The notes beneath the pieces are model-generated. The model was not told the origin of the DNA and did not search any database. It saw nothing but the letters and a program-made list of their open reading frames with translations. A DNA stretch of 64,000 nt from Phycisphaerae bacterium (GTDB lineage: Bacteria > Planctomycetota > Phycisphaerae > Phycisphaerales > UBA1924), in contig JAEUIZ010000049.1 in NCBI GenBank assembly GCA_016793805.1, positions 124,001-188,000 of the forward strand, written 5' to 3'. The translations under genes were made by a program, and so were the position numbers. Shown piece after piece: positions 25,457 through 33,020 of this stretch (the stretch's first letter is position 1; each line of letters begins with the position of its first letter).

Positions 25457-27234
25457 GGCGAGGGTGTTGCGAGGGGCTCGGCGACGAACAGGCCCAGATC
25501 GACCCATCGGCCCTTGCTGTAGTTGAACCCGCGGACGCGGTCGATCCGGCGCGAGCCCGGGATCATCGGCTCGGCGGGCGCGATGAGCACGCCGTCGGGG
25601 TGTGTGGCCAGCCACGCGGCGCCCTCTGCAGCCGCGACGCGATCGAGGCGCCCGCGGGCCAGGAACGCGAGGCTGTCCTCGTCATAGTCGCAGGTCGCCA
25701 GCCGCGGGGGAGGTTGGCCGACGGCACCCGCGATCGCGCGAGTGGTCCACAGCACATCCAAACGAGGCAGGAGAGCGAACAGCCACACCAACCAGCCGCC
25801 CATCAGCATCACGGCGCCGTGCATGGCCTCGCCCCACCGGCCCGAGGCCATCGTTCGCCATGCAAGCACGAGTGCCGCGGCGAGGAGCGGAAGCCCGCCC
25901 ATCGAAATGCCCAGCGCCGCGCTGCTCGCGGAGTCGAGCACGAGCACCACGGCAAGCGGCGCAAGCGCGAGGAGCAGTCCCGCCGTCATCCACAGCCGGA
26001 CACCGTGGCGTGCGAGGCGAGGCATCGGCGGCGAGGGGGGGGCGAGAGCCAGCCGAGCCGAGAGCAGCGCGAGCGCCGGATAGAGCGGCAGCGTGTAGTG
26101 AGGCAGTTTCGTGCCGACGATCTCGAGCACGATCCACGCCGGCAGAGCCCACGCGAGACAGAACAGCGTCGGGTGCAACGTGCTCGCGGCCGCGGATGTC
26201 TCGGGCGGGCCAACGTCCGCGCGCCGCGCCAGCATGCAACGCACTTCCCTCAGCCCGCGCACCACCGCCCAACCGGTCAGGAGCGACCCGGGCCAGAACA
26301 GGAGAACGAGCAAGGCGAGGTGGTAGCCGGGCGGACCCCAGTGCCCCTCCTTCGCGGCGACGCTTCGGCCCAGAGTCTCGTCCACCACGAGTCCGACGTA
26401 GCGGTCCCAGCCCACTCGCTCGCCCACCGCGACGAGCCAAGGCACAACCATCGCTGCGACGAGCACAAGGCCGACGATTGGCCGAAGCCCGGCGACCCAC
26501 CGCCAGCGCCGCGTCACGATGCACGTGCCGAGTAACGCCAGCACCACGACCATCGGGGTGATCGGGCCTTTGGCGAGGATGCCCAGAGCCATTGCGACCC
26601 AGAACCCGAGCACGGGCCCCCACCCCGCACGACGCCCTTGGAGCCCGGCCTCTACAACTTGCCACAGCGAAGCCAGTGCGACGGTCGTGCACGCCAGGAG
26701 CAGCATGTCGGCCCGGGCCTGTCGAGCCTCCCACGCGACGACGGGACACACCGCGAGCGTCATCGCCGCGAGCATCCCGACACCCGGCCCAAACATCGCT
26801 CGCCCGAGCCGCCACGTCGCGAGGACCGCGATGATCGCTGCGAGAACAGACGGCACGCGGTACATCCAGATGGCGTCTCGGGCGGTCTCGCCGCCTGTGA
26901 ACGCCGCCGCAGAGCAGGCCTGCAGCCAGTAGATGAGCGGGGGCTTGTTGAGGCGATCCTTGCCCTGCACACGCGGGACGATGACGCCGCCCCCATGCAG
27001 CGCGGGGTCTCGCTCCGCCGCGGGGAGAGCAACGGACTCGAACATCTGTCGGCTGGCCTGTGCGAAGCGGGACTCGTCGCGATCGACGGCGGGCAGCGCC
27101 CACAGCCCGGGCAGATAGACTAGGAGGCACAGGGCCAGGAGCGCGATCCCGCGTGGGGCGCGCGCGACCGGCCACCATCGGGAGCCCGCGTTGGCGTCAT
27201 CGGGATGGGACAGATTGTCGGCCGAGGTCCGCAC
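25453..27234 (-). CDS. GT39/ArnT-type membrane glycosyltransferase
   Basis: A 593-residue membrane protein with about 12 helices. The first loop has VDRDESRFAQASRQM, the Asp-Arg-Asp-Glu motif of the ArnT/PMT family that uses polyprenyl-phosphate sugars, followed by RLNKPPLIYWLQA. Further landmarks are ARQARADMLLLA and LILAKGP-like LGILAKGPITP. It probably transfers a sugar to a lipid A-like or protein acceptor on the periplasmic side; acceptor unknown. The GTG 27234 start overlaps the 5' end of the divergent PAP2 gene by 44 bases if both assigned starts are right. It is followed by truB on the same transcript. Confidence 0.82.
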   Translation of the reverse strand: MRTSADNLSHPDDANAGSRWWPVARAPRGIALLALCLLVYLPGLWALPAVDRDESRFAQASRQMFESVALPAAERDPALHGGGVIVPRVQGKDRLNKPPLIYWLQACSAAAFTGGETARDAIWMYRVPSVLAAIIAVLATWRLGRAMFGPGVGMLAAMTLAVCPVVAWEARQARADMLLLACTTVALASLWQVVEAGLQGRRAGWGPVLGFWVAMALGILAKGPITPMVVVLALLGTCIVTRRWRWVAGLRPIVGLVLVAAMVVPWLVAVGERVGWDRYVGLVVDETLGRSVAAKEGHWGPPGYHLALLVLLFWPGSLLTGWAVVRGLREVRCMLARRADVGPPETSAAASTLHPTLFCLAWALPAWIVLEIVGTKLPHYTLPLYPALALLSARLALAPPSPPMPRLARHGVRLWMTAGLLLALAPLAVVLVLDSASSAALGISMGGLPLLAAALVLAWRTMASGRWGEAMHGAVMLMGGWLVWLFALLPRLDVLWTTRAIAGAVGQPPPRLATCDYDEDSLAFLARGRLDRVAAAEGAAWLATHPDGVLIAPAEPMIPGSRRIDRVRGFNYSKGRWVDLGLFVAEPLATPSP

Positions 27235-27994
27235 GGCACGCGACTATAACCGGTCGCTCCCGGCGCTGGTCCGCTGGGCGCACGTCGCCGCGGCCGCGCT
27301 CTCGATCCCCGCACTCTGGCGCTGGTCGGGCGCGCCGGGCCGACGCGCGTGGGCGCGGGCGGTGGTGCTCGGCGTGCCCGCGACGATCCTCGCGCTGCTG
27401 CTGGACGAGCCGATGATGCGCTGGGCCGCGGTCGCGTGGCGGAGTTTCGGTGGCGACATCAAGCGCGAACTCGAAGCCATCCAGCAGTACGGCCAGTTCA
27501 CGGTCATCGTGCTCGTCGCGCTCGTGATCTGGCTCCAGGACCGCGAGCACAGGTCGCGGCTGCGGACGCTCGTGCTCGTCATGCTCGTGGCCGCGATGCT
27601 TGTATACCCGACGAAGTTGCTCGTGGGCCGCCCTCGGCCCAAACTCGACGACCCGTGGCAGTTCCTCGGGCCCTTCGGCGCGTATCCGACAAGCCGCGGG
27701 ATCCTGCACCCGTGGGAGTTCTGGGCCAAGGGCGCGTCGGAGATCTGGTCGATGCCGTCGAGCCACACCACGTACGCCTTCGCGTTCAGCATGTTCCTGG
27801 GGTGGATGTACCCGCGGCTTCGCGTTCTCGTGCTGGCGTTGGCGGGCGTCGTCGGGGCGTGCCGCGTGTTGACGGGGGCGCACTACCCCAGCGATGTGGT
27901 GGTCGGCGCGGCCCTCGGCGTGGTCGCCGCCGGGCTTGTGCTGGCGCGGCGTCATTCGCCGGACGCGGACGCGCCGCCGACACCCGCCGCCTGA
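27191..27994 (+). CDS. PAP2-family membrane phosphatase
   Basis: A 267-residue membrane phosphatase of the PAP2/lipid phosphate phosphatase type. The three catalytic motifs are present: KLLVGRPRPK (motif 1), MPSSHTTYAF (motif 2, PSxH) and CRVLTGAHYPSDVVVG (motif 3, R...HxxxD). About five or six helices surround them. Substrates in this family include undecaprenyl diphosphate and phosphatidic acid; not decidable here. Start TTG 27191 is favoured by GGGAG at 27180-27184, but it overlaps the start of the opposite gene; TTG 27215 is the alternative. It is followed by tRNA-Ser. Confidence 0.82.
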   Translation: MASSGWDRLSAEVRTARDYNRSLPALVRWAHVAAAALSIPALWRWSGAPGRRAWARAVVLGVPATILALLLDEPMMRWAAVAWRSFGGDIKRELEAIQQYGQFTVIVLVALVIWLQDREHRSRLRTLVLVMLVAAMLVYPTKLLVGRPRPKLDDPWQFLGPFGAYPTSRGILHPWEFWAKGASEIWSMPSSHTTYAFAFSMFLGWMYPRLRVLVLALAGVVGACRVLTGAHYPSDVVVGAALGVVAAGLVLARRHSPDADAPPTPAA

Positions 27995-28015
27995 GCGCCT
28001 AAACTGGCCGCTGTC

Positions 28016-28102
28016 GGAGAGGTGTCCGAGTGGCTGAAGGAGCAGCACTGGAAATGCTGTATAGGGGTAACTCTATCGGGGGTTCGAATCCCCCCCTCTC
28101 CG
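28016..28102 (+). tRNA. tRNA-Ser(GGA)
   Basis: An 87-base class II tRNA. The acceptor GGAGAGG (28016-28022) pairs with CCTCTCC (28095-28101), with discriminator G28102. The anticodon arm is CAGCA / CTGGAAA / TGCTG, giving anticodon GGA at 28050-28052, which reads UCC and UCU. A long variable arm (ATAGGGGTAACTCTAT) and the T arm GGGGG-TTCGAAT-CCCCC confirm serine class. The 3' CCA is not encoded. Confidence 0.96.
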
Positions 28103-28176
28103 CTTCCGAGTTCTGAGACCGCGCGAGCCCGGACAGTCCACCGGATCCGTTCGCGCCCGCGTACCCTCTCCGCGCC

Positions 28177-29151
28177 GTGCTTGGGTACGTCCTCCAGTTC
28201 GTCGGCGGCCTGGTCCTCCTGCTCGTGGGTGGTCGGCTGCTCGTGTCGGCATCCGTCGACACCGCCCGCCGACTTCGCGTCTCTCCGCTGGTGGTCGGGC
28301 TGACGCTTGTCGCCTGGGGGACGAGCGCGCCCGAACTCGCGCTCAATGTCATCTCCGCGGCCAAGGGCCGGGGCAGCCTGGCGCTGGGCAACGTCGTCGG
28401 CGCCAACATTTGCAACGTGGCCCTCGTGCTCGGGACCTGCTCCCTGATCAGACCGCTGGTCGTGCAGGAGCGCCTCATCAAGGTGGAGATCTGGCTCAAC
28501 GCCGCGATCCTGAGTTTCATGGCCGCGCTCGGGCTGACGATGGGATTCCAGCGCTGGGAGACCGCGCTCATGCTCGGCGTCTTCGGGTCCTACAGCATGT
28601 GGACCGTGATGGCCGCCCTTCGAAAGTCCGATGCCCCTTCGCCGGGGGCCGACACGATCGGGCAGGACCCGACGGCGGACGCGCGGCCGATGGGCTGGTC
28701 CATGATCGGCGCGTGCTTCATCGGCGGGCTGGCTCTGCTCTCGTTCGGCGGATCGCTGGCCAGCGACGGAGCCTCGGGCTTCGCGATCGCGCTCGGGGTG
28801 CCCGCGGCCATTGTCGGCGTCACCGTCGTCTCCATCGGGACCACGCTCCCCGAACTCGTCACCGGCGTCCTGGCGGTGCGAAAGGGGCAGACCGACTTGG
28901 CGATGGGCAACGCGATCGGCTCGTGCCTCTTCAACGCGGGGGCCGTCTTCGGGATCGTCGGGCTCATCTCCCCGCCCAGCACAGACGCCGAGCTAACCAT
29001 CCCTCTGGCGTACATGGGCCTCCTTGCCATCGCGCTCATCCCGATCAGTCGCACGTTCGGCAAGACCGTCTCCCGAGTCGAAGGCGCCTTCCTGCTCGGG
29101 TCGTACGCGGTCTTCCTCGCTGTGTCTGCCGTCCTGGCCACCCGTGGCTGA
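28177..29151 (+). CDS. Calcium/sodium antiporter, CaCA family (YrbG-like)
   Basis: A 324-residue membrane antiporter with the internal duplication of the CaCA family. The two alpha-repeats are VAWGTSAPELALNV ... GNVVGANICNVALVLG in the first half and SIGTTLPELVTGVLA ... GNAIGSCLFNAGAVFG in the second. These carry the Glu and Asn/Ser residues that bind cations. About ten helices. It exchanges Ca2+ (or K+) for Na+ across the inner membrane. Start GTG 28177 is inferred from the family's N-terminus; there is no strong ribosome binding site. The gene stands alone between tRNA-Ser and the FkbM gene. Confidence 0.88.
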   Translation: MLGYVLQFVGGLVLLLVGGRLLVSASVDTARRLRVSPLVVGLTLVAWGTSAPELALNVISAAKGRGSLALGNVVGANICNVALVLGTCSLIRPLVVQERLIKVEIWLNAAILSFMAALGLTMGFQRWETALMLGVFGSYSMWTVMAALRKSDAPSPGADTIGQDPTADARPMGWSMIGACFIGGLALLSFGGSLASDGASGFAIALGVPAAIVGVTVVSIGTTLPELVTGVLAVRKGQTDLAMGNAIGSCLFNAGAVFGIVGLISPPSTDAELTIPLAYMGLLAIALIPISRTFGKTVSRVEGAFLLGSYAVFLAVSAVLATRG

Positions 29152-29232
29152 GCGAGCGACGTTCCCACGGACTTCACGCCCTGGGATGATCCAGTCGCGT
29201 CATCGCACGCATCGTCTAGACTCCGCCCACGA

Positions 29233-30318
29233 ATGACAGACTTCCCAGTCCTTGCTCGCTCCGCTTGGGCCCGCGCCGTCGAGCGCTTCGCTCGCTGGTA
29301 CTCCCGTCGGCGACCCGGCTCGGCCCCGGACATTCATCGCCCCTCCGACCGCTTCCTCCGCGCCGCCGCCCGGCTCTACGCACGCTACGAGTTGCCCCGT
29401 CACGTCCGCATCCTCGAGGCGCTCATGGTCGGGCACTCCGAGTGCTGGCAGGGCGCCGGCGTGCGCCAGTGCCGCGGGTGCTGGCACGGGTATCGCCTCC
29501 GATTCAACCTCGACGACTTTTACCAGCGTTGGGCCTACTTTCTCGCTCGATACCACGAGGTCCCGCTGCAACTCCTGCTCCGCCACGCCCTCCGGCCGGG
29601 CGACACCCTCGTCGATGGTGGCGCGAACATCGGGCTCGTCTCGCTCGTGGGCGCATGGCTCGTCGGGCCCGCGGGCCGCGTCCTCGCGTTCGAGCCCAAC
29701 CCCCGCGCGTTCGAGTCGCTCCGATGGCACGTCGCGACGAATCGGCTCGACCAGGTACGTTGCGTGCCCGCCGGCCTGGGCGACCAGGACGCCGAACTGC
29801 GCCTGCAACTGCCCCGCTGGGAGAACCTCGGCGCGGGCACGTTCTGCCCTCTCCCCGAGCGCTACGGCGGCATCGTCGCGGACTCCTGCACCGCTCGCAT
29901 CGTGCGCGGCGACGACGCCCTCGACCTGCCCGACACGGGCGAGGTCGTCATCAAACTCGACATCGAGGGCTTCGAGACGCGAGCCCTCCGCGGCCTGGAG
30001 CGCACGCTCGCGTCGCGCCGGCCGCTCGTGGTCACCGAACTCAACCGCGAACTCCTCGTGGCCTCCGGCAGCAGTCCCTACGAGTTGTTCCACGAGATGC
30101 ACACCCGTGGGTACGAAGGCTTCGGCTTCGATGATGCGCGTGCAGTTGTCCGTCGCCGCCGACTGCTGCTGTGGCGCGTGCGCGGGACGGGTCCGCGGAT
30201 GCCCCGCGACATCGCATGGGTGCACCCAGACTCCGAGGCTGCTCGGCGACTGCGGCCCCTCATCGCCGACCCGCCGTCGCCGGACGCGCCGGGTGCAGAG
30301 TACCCACCCGTGCCGTAG
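29233..30318 (+). CDS. FkbM-family methyltransferase
   Basis: A 361-residue SAM-dependent methyltransferase. LVDGGANIGLVSLVGAWLV is the glycine-rich SAM-binding motif, VLAFEPNPRAFESLRWHV is motif II, and VVIKLDIEGFETRALRG is the family-typical DIEGFE motif. Members O-methylate sugars of polysaccharides, lipids or antibiotics. The N-terminal 100 residues (Cys-containing, VGHSECWQGAGVRQCRGCW) are not part of the core fold and are unassigned. ATG 29233 is the first start in the frame after a short spacer; no clear ribosome binding site. The gene ends just before an AT-rich island. Confidence 0.85.
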   Translation: MTDFPVLARSAWARAVERFARWYSRRRPGSAPDIHRPSDRFLRAAARLYARYELPRHVRILEALMVGHSECWQGAGVRQCRGCWHGYRLRFNLDDFYQRWAYFLARYHEVPLQLLLRHALRPGDTLVDGGANIGLVSLVGAWLVGPAGRVLAFEPNPRAFESLRWHVATNRLDQVRCVPAGLGDQDAELRLQLPRWENLGAGTFCPLPERYGGIVADSCTARIVRGDDALDLPDTGEVVIKLDIEGFETRALRGLERTLASRRPLVVTELNRELLVASGSSPYELFHEMHTRGYEGFGFDDARAVVRRRRLLLWRVRGTGPRMPRDIAWVHPDSEAARRLRPLIADPPSPDAPGAEYPPVP

Positions 30319-30526
30319 GGTGGTACCGCGACTCGCGCCGGGCCGGTTCACGGTGTCTTGCCCTCGTGCGCTCGGCTCGCGCGGACGCGAGGGCGATCTG
30401 CTCATTCGCGGGTGATCCAAACAGAATGCTATCAAAAACTCTTCGAGTCTGTATTGAATTTTGTGAAATCAGAAGTTGACAAAGCGTAACTACAGTTACA
30501 CAATACTCAATCGGAGTTTCGCTTTC
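30319..30526 (+). promoter_or_regulatory. AT-rich promoter island
   Basis: This 208-base gap contains a sharply AT-rich tract from about 30418 to 30526, in contrast to the high-GC genes on both sides. It holds the promoter and palindrome described separately and no open frame. ACTCTTCGAGT and the flanking A- and T-rich runs at about 30440-30470 may form a weak hairpin. No other RNA motif was recognised. Confidence 0.5.
30476..30504 (+). promoter_or_regulatory. Strong sigma70-like promoter with embedded palindrome
   Basis: A perfect TTGACA at 30476-30481 is followed after 17 bases by CACAAT at 30499-30504 (4 of 6 to the -10 consensus). Between the boxes lies GTAACTACAGTTAC (30486-30499), a palindrome with six-base arms around AC, overlapping the first base of the -10 box. 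This is the classic position for a repressor site. The first downstream gene encodes a small helix-turn-helix-like protein, so autoregulation is a reasonable inference. Confidence 0.6.
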
Positions 30527-30835
30527 ATGAACACGGACGACCACTACCTCGTTCGCCTTCCTCGAGAGGATCTGGACCTCATCGTCGAACTTGTGCTCAA
30601 GTCCGGATCGCTCAAGGACTTGGCATCTGTCTACGGGGTGAGTTACCCGACCATCCGAGCCCGGCTGGATCGGGTGATCGAGCGACTCGAAACGCTCCGC
30701 GCCGGCCGGTCGCTCGACCCGGTGTCGGAGTTGCTCGCTGGGCTCGTCGAGCGAGGGGAACTGACACCCTCGGGCGCGCGCACGATTCGGGACGCGATTC
30801 GAGCGCTGCCCGCGCTCAACGGAGGTGGCCGATGA
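30527..30835 (+). CDS. DUF2089-like helix-turn-helix regulator
   Basis: A 102-residue protein. Residues about 6-55 (LPREDLDLIVELVLKSGSLK, then DLASVYGVSYPTIRARLDRV) match the DUF2089 pattern, a helix-turn-helix-like region in which SYPTIRARLD is the likely recognition helix. The C-terminal half (ELLAGLVERGELTPSGARTI) is helical and may dimerise. Start ATG 30527 has GGAG at 30513-30516; an upstream TTG in frame lies within the -35 box and cannot be used from that promoter. Its stop overlaps the next ATG (ATGA), so it is coupled to a small membrane protein. Confidence 0.75.
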   Translation: MNTDDHYLVRLPREDLDLIVELVLKSGSLKDLASVYGVSYPTIRARLDRVIERLETLRAGRSLDPVSELLAGLVERGELTPSGARTIRDAIRALPALNGGGR

Positions 30836-31188
30836 TCGAGTGGTTCACGCCGCAAGAGGCAAACATGTTCGGCGCGCTGGCCGGGGGAGTTCTGGGAGGG
30901 GTCGGAGGCGGCGGCACGGGGGCGCTCATCGGGGTCTGTGCGCCTCGCGGGAGGCTCAAGCGACTCGTCATCGGGCTGCAGATCGGATGGGTCGTCTGTG
31001 GCCTTGCCTGCCTTGGTGCTGGACTGGTGGCGTTGATCGTCGGTCAGCCGGCCCATGTGATCCAACCCTTTGTGCTGGTGGGGGGGATCCTGACGGCCGT
31101 GATGGGCGGGTTGCTCCCGGTCACGCTCAAGACCTATCGCCAAGCCGAGATGCGCCGCCTGGCGGTCGAAGAGTTGCGCCGGGGGTAG
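30832..31188 (+). CDS. Small membrane protein coupled to the DUF2089-like regulator
   Basis: A 118-residue protein with about three hydrophobic segments: a glycine-rich one (ALAGGVLGGVGGGGTGALIG, residues 14-34), then about 42-65 and 75-97, followed by a basic, charged C-terminal tail (YRQAEMRRLAVEELRRG). No family recognised. Its ATG overlaps the stop of the regulator gene. DUF2089-like regulators often sit with membrane proteins, suggesting a membrane-linked response, but the signal is unknown. Confidence 0.65.
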   Translation: MIEWFTPQEANMFGALAGGVLGGVGGGGTGALIGVCAPRGRLKRLVIGLQIGWVVCGLACLGAGLVALIVGQPAHVIQPFVLVGGILTAVMGGLLPVTLKTYRQAEMRRLAVEELRRG

Positions 31189-31245
31189 TCCCGCCGCCGT
31201 TCTCGCGTGATACCCTCGTTCCGGGGCACGACGCCCCGGAGACGC

Positions 31246-32781
31246 ATGACCCTCTCTCGACTCCTCGAGCATTGGCGGCTTACGGAGAACCCGTTTCGCG
31301 GGGAGGAAGCGCGGCACGACAGCGTCTTTGCCCGCATCGGGACGGGGCTGGGCGCACGCACGCACGCGGCCTTTCACTCCGACTTCGAGAAAGTCCTGGG
31401 CGATCTCTCGCACCCTGCCGCCGCGATCGTCTTTGGCGAGAAGGGCAGCGGGAAGACCGCGATGCGGCTCCAGATCGAGGACCGGATCGCCCGGCACAAC
31501 GCCGCCTACCCCGATCGGCGGGTGCTGCTCTTCCCCTACGACGACCTCAACGGCGTGCTCGAGCGGTTCCACCGGCGCGTGGGGAGCAAGACGCCGCTGG
31601 AGTCGTTCCAGAAGTTCCGAACGGCGGACCATCTCGACGCGCTCCTGCTCGGGATCGTCCCGACGGTTGTTGATGCGTTGCTCGACCGCCACGCGGGCGG
31701 ACCGACCGAGTTTCAACCGGGGCCGGAGCCGCGGAAGCGGGCTCGGCAACTCGACGAAGCGGGGAAGCGCGACCTGCTGATGCTCCAGGTGGCGTACGAC
31801 CGACCCGACGGCGCGGACGTGCGCACGCGGCGGCTCCGCCGGATGCTTCGCGTGCCGCTCCCGACACGCGAGCGGCTGTGGGTGACGATGGCCTGGGTCG
31901 GATGGCTCCCCGCGGCTGCGCTGGCTGCCTGGGTGTACCTCTGGCACGGCCCGGGCACAAACGACGTGGTCTGGCGATGGGCCGTGCTCGCCACCGCCGG
32001 ACTGTGGGCGCTCATCATGGCCAAGCGTCTGGCGTGGGACCGGCTTGGAGCTCGCCGCGCCGCGATCCGCATGCGCCGCCAGATCCGCGTCAGCACGCGA
32101 TCGGACGCCTCGTACGCCCGGTCGCTGCGGCAGATCGACGACTCGGAGTGGGGCCAGATGCCACTGACCGATTCCGACGAGCCCCGCTACGCGATGCTCG
32201 CGCGGCTGCGACGGGCGCTCGCACACTTTGGCCATGTCGGTGTCGTGGTGGTCATGGACAGAGTGGATGAGCCGACGCTGGTCTCGGGCGATCCGGATCG
32301 GATGCGGGCGATCGTCTGGCCGCTGCTCAACAACAAACTCCTCCAGCAGGAAGGGTTCGGGCTGAAACTGCTGCTCCCGATGGAACTGCGGCACGCGCTC
32401 TTCAAGGAGTCCAGCGCGTTCTTCCAGGAAGCACGGCTGGACAAGCAGAGCCTGATCGAGCGGCTGAACTGGACGGGCTCGACGCTCTTTGACCTTTGCG
32501 ACGCGCGGGTGCGGGCCTGCGTCGCGCCGGATGCTCCCCCGATCGGACTGCTGGACCTCTTCGCCGAGGACGTGACGGCGCGGGATGTGGTGGATGCGCT
32601 CGAACAGATGCACCAGCCGCGGGACGCGCTGAAGTTTGTGTACCAGTGCTTGTCGGAGCACTGCGCGGGGGTGACCGAGGAGCAGGGGCAGTGGCGCGTG
32701 ACCAAGGCGACGCTGGATCAGGTTCGTCGCCAACAGGCGGAGCGTGTGCAGCAGTTGTATCGAGGTATTCGCCCCGGGTAG
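31246..32781 (+). CDS. KAP-like P-loop ATPase with two membrane helices
   Basis: A 511-residue P-loop NTPase. Walker A is GEKGSGKT at residues 64-71, and Walker B is VGVVVVMDRVDEP near residue 340. Between them, residues about 210-265 hold two membrane helices (WVTMAWVGWLPAAALAAWVY and WAVLATAGLWALIMA). An ATPase interrupted by a helix pair resembles the KAP family, some of which act in phage exclusion or membrane organisation. The C-terminus (ALEQMHQPRDALKFVYQCLS) is helical. GGAG at 31238-31241 supports ATG 31246. It lies 57 bases after the small membrane protein and may share its promoter. The function is inferred only from fold. Confidence 0.7.
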   Translation: MTLSRLLEHWRLTENPFRGEEARHDSVFARIGTGLGARTHAAFHSDFEKVLGDLSHPAAAIVFGEKGSGKTAMRLQIEDRIARHNAAYPDRRVLLFPYDDLNGVLERFHRRVGSKTPLESFQKFRTADHLDALLLGIVPTVVDALLDRHAGGPTEFQPGPEPRKRARQLDEAGKRDLLMLQVAYDRPDGADVRTRRLRRMLRVPLPTRERLWVTMAWVGWLPAAALAAWVYLWHGPGTNDVVWRWAVLATAGLWALIMAKRLAWDRLGARRAAIRMRRQIRVSTRSDASYARSLRQIDDSEWGQMPLTDSDEPRYAMLARLRRALAHFGHVGVVVVMDRVDEPTLVSGDPDRMRAIVWPLLNNKLLQQEGFGLKLLLPMELRHALFKESSAFFQEARLDKQSLIERLNWTGSTLFDLCDARVRACVAPDAPPIGLLDLFAEDVTARDVVDALEQMHQPRDALKFVYQCLSEHCAGVTEEQGQWRVTKATLDQVRRQQAERVQQLYRGIRPG

Positions 32782-33020
32782 GGCTCCGAGCGGAATCCGA
32801 ACCATCATGGATGTCGAATCGGACGACGGCAGACGAGCGCCTCGCGCATCTCTACTGAAGGGCGTGCATGCGGTAAGGCCCGATATGATCGGGCGGAGTT
32901 CGCGTCGGCACCGGCGACAAAGGAGCGTCGCGAGGAGTGCCGATGGGCGAGGGCAGGAGGGAGCGGGCCGCGCGGCACGCTCGACGTTGACCACTTTGGC
33001 GCGACGCGCCGGGGGCCACC

